Below, in pieces: positions 5,860 through 6,318 of a stretch of 6,318 nt of DNA. The DNA comes from an uncultured Lacticaseibacillus sp. (GTDB lineage: Bacteria; Bacillota; Bacilli; Lactobacillales; Lactobacillaceae), in the NCBI GenBank assembly GCA_934293835.1, contig CAKQZO010000098.1, positions 1 through 6,318 of the forward strand, given 5' to 3'. Position numbers and translations under genes: made by a program. The notes beneath the pieces are model-generated. The model was not told the DNA's origin. It did not search any database and was given only the letters and a program-made list of their open reading frames with translations. Position 1 is the first letter of the stretch; every line of letters begins with the position of its first letter.

Positions 5860-6318
5860 AGAGTTAAGGAAGGGTTAGCGACAGAAGGATCTTTAATAAA
5901 CCGGCTCGAAAGTGCAACATGCAGTTCAACACACCGTAACAATCTTCACCCTGTTGAGTAGCTTGCAGGTGCCAGAATCCGATGATAATCAGTATTGTCG
6001 TCCGTTGTTCAGACAGAAATTTCCAGAGCTTGAAGGTTTACAAGTTTTAGAAACCGGTGATGTCCGTTGTCATTCGGAGCTACGAAGCGATTAGAGCAAG
6101 GTACAGTTATACTGTGCCACCACCAGAGTACCTGTAGTCAGAAACCGTATCCTGAATAACACATGGAGGCGCGAGTCTAATAACAAGACTTTACGATCCA
6201 AGCGGAACGATGAGTTCTTGAATAGATGTTTATCGGGTGCGTCTTAACCACCATACCTTGCCAGGTTATATGGCAACATCAAGTACGTTGTAACTCATTG
6301 AACCGTACAAGTGAATAA
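5860..6318 (+). ncRNA. Candidate long structured noncoding RNA (or long leader), open at the window end
   Basis: This 459-base stretch follows a strong promoter. Its longest open frame is 60 codons (GTG 5912 to TAG 6094), without a ribosome binding site. GC is about 44% by hand count, far below the coding genes. Hairpins seen directly: 5947-5971 (6 bp, one bulge); 5981-6002 (9 bp, loop CAGT, two G-U); 6035-6055 (GGTTT/AAACC); 6100-6118 (8 bp, loop TAT, one G-U), which competes with AGGTAC/GTACCT (6099-6104 with 6128-6133); 6174-6190 (AGTCT/AGACT); 6258-6276 (TTGCCA/TGGCAA); and 6283-6308 (GTACGTT/AACCGTAC, one bulge). GTTAAGG (5863-5869) could close a large domain with TCTTAAC (6242-6248). 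No tRNA, tmRNA, RNase P or T-box signature was recognised. ROOL- or GOLLD-type large RNAs, or the leader of a gene beyond the window, are the main alternatives. Confidence 0.45.
6000..6070 (+). repeat. 9-base direct repeat GTCCGTTGT within the putative RNA
   Basis: GTCCGTTGT occurs at 6000-6008 and again at 6062-6070. The first copy begins at the closing arm of the 5981-6002 hairpin. The second can form a small TCCG/CGGA stem (6063-6066 with 6075-6078). Repetition in comparable places next to hairpins suggests repeated structural modules, but nine bases is short. Confidence 0.3.

Noticed and set aside
5912..6094. A 60-codon open frame (GTG start) in the low-GC region
   Set aside because: No ribosome binding site before the GTG, no recognisable motif, and strong hairpins lie within it. 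A small protein cannot be fully excluded, but an RNA is the better explanation.
5860..6318. tRNA, tmRNA, RNase P RNA, T-box leader or CRISPR array in the final region
   Set aside because: No cloverleaf with a TTCRA-type T loop, no tmRNA ends, no RNase P core string, no AGGGTGGNACC antiterminator box, and no regularly spaced repeats were found by eye.

Overview
The window looks like chromosomal DNA of a high-GC member of the Lactobacillaceae. A relative of the higher-GC Lacticaseibacillus species would fit, but this is inferred from protein character and Gram-positive style ribosome binding sites and was not tested by a search. Five protein genes are clear. In order they are: a 5'-truncated gene of unknown function (+), a small 81-residue gene that converges on it and overlaps it (-), an Eis-family GNAT acetyltransferase (+), adenosine deaminase (-), pyrimidine-nucleoside phosphorylase (+) and a cytoplasmic-type calcineurin-like metallophosphoesterase (+), so the total is five complete genes plus one partial gene. 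Nearly all sequence to about 5.7 kb is coding and GC-rich.

Region by region. Positions 1-661 hold the partial gene and the convergent small gene. Positions 662-905 are a roughly 240-base divergent intergenic region with a 9-bp direct repeat, a -10 element, a cre-like site and a 7-bp hairpin placed between a Shine-Dalgarno sequence and the acetyltransferase start. A long, nearly perfect hairpin at 2091-2134 separates the convergent acetyltransferase and adenosine deaminase genes. Adenosine deaminase (add) and pyrimidine-nucleoside phosphorylase (pdp) diverge from only 52 bp. Their extended -10 promoters face each other so that the two transcripts should overlap at their 5' ends. The two enzymes form a nucleoside salvage pair: one deaminates adenosine to inosine, the other releases uracil or thymine plus (deoxy)ribose-1-phosphate. 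The phosphoesterase follows pdp on the same strand and ends at a strong terminator at 5686-5739.

The most interesting part is the end of the window. From about 5860 to the last base (459 bases) there is no convincing gene, and GC falls to about 44% by hand count. The stretch follows a near-ideal promoter (TTGCGA, 17-bp spacer, TG-extended TATACT, A/T-rich upstream tract). It contains a series of hairpins of 5-9 bp and a 9-base repeat. The best reading is the 5' part of a long structured noncoding RNA, or a very long mRNA leader, continuing beyond the window. The large RNAs known from lactobacilli and their prophages (ROOL and GOLLD classes) should be tested first, but membership cannot be shown from here.
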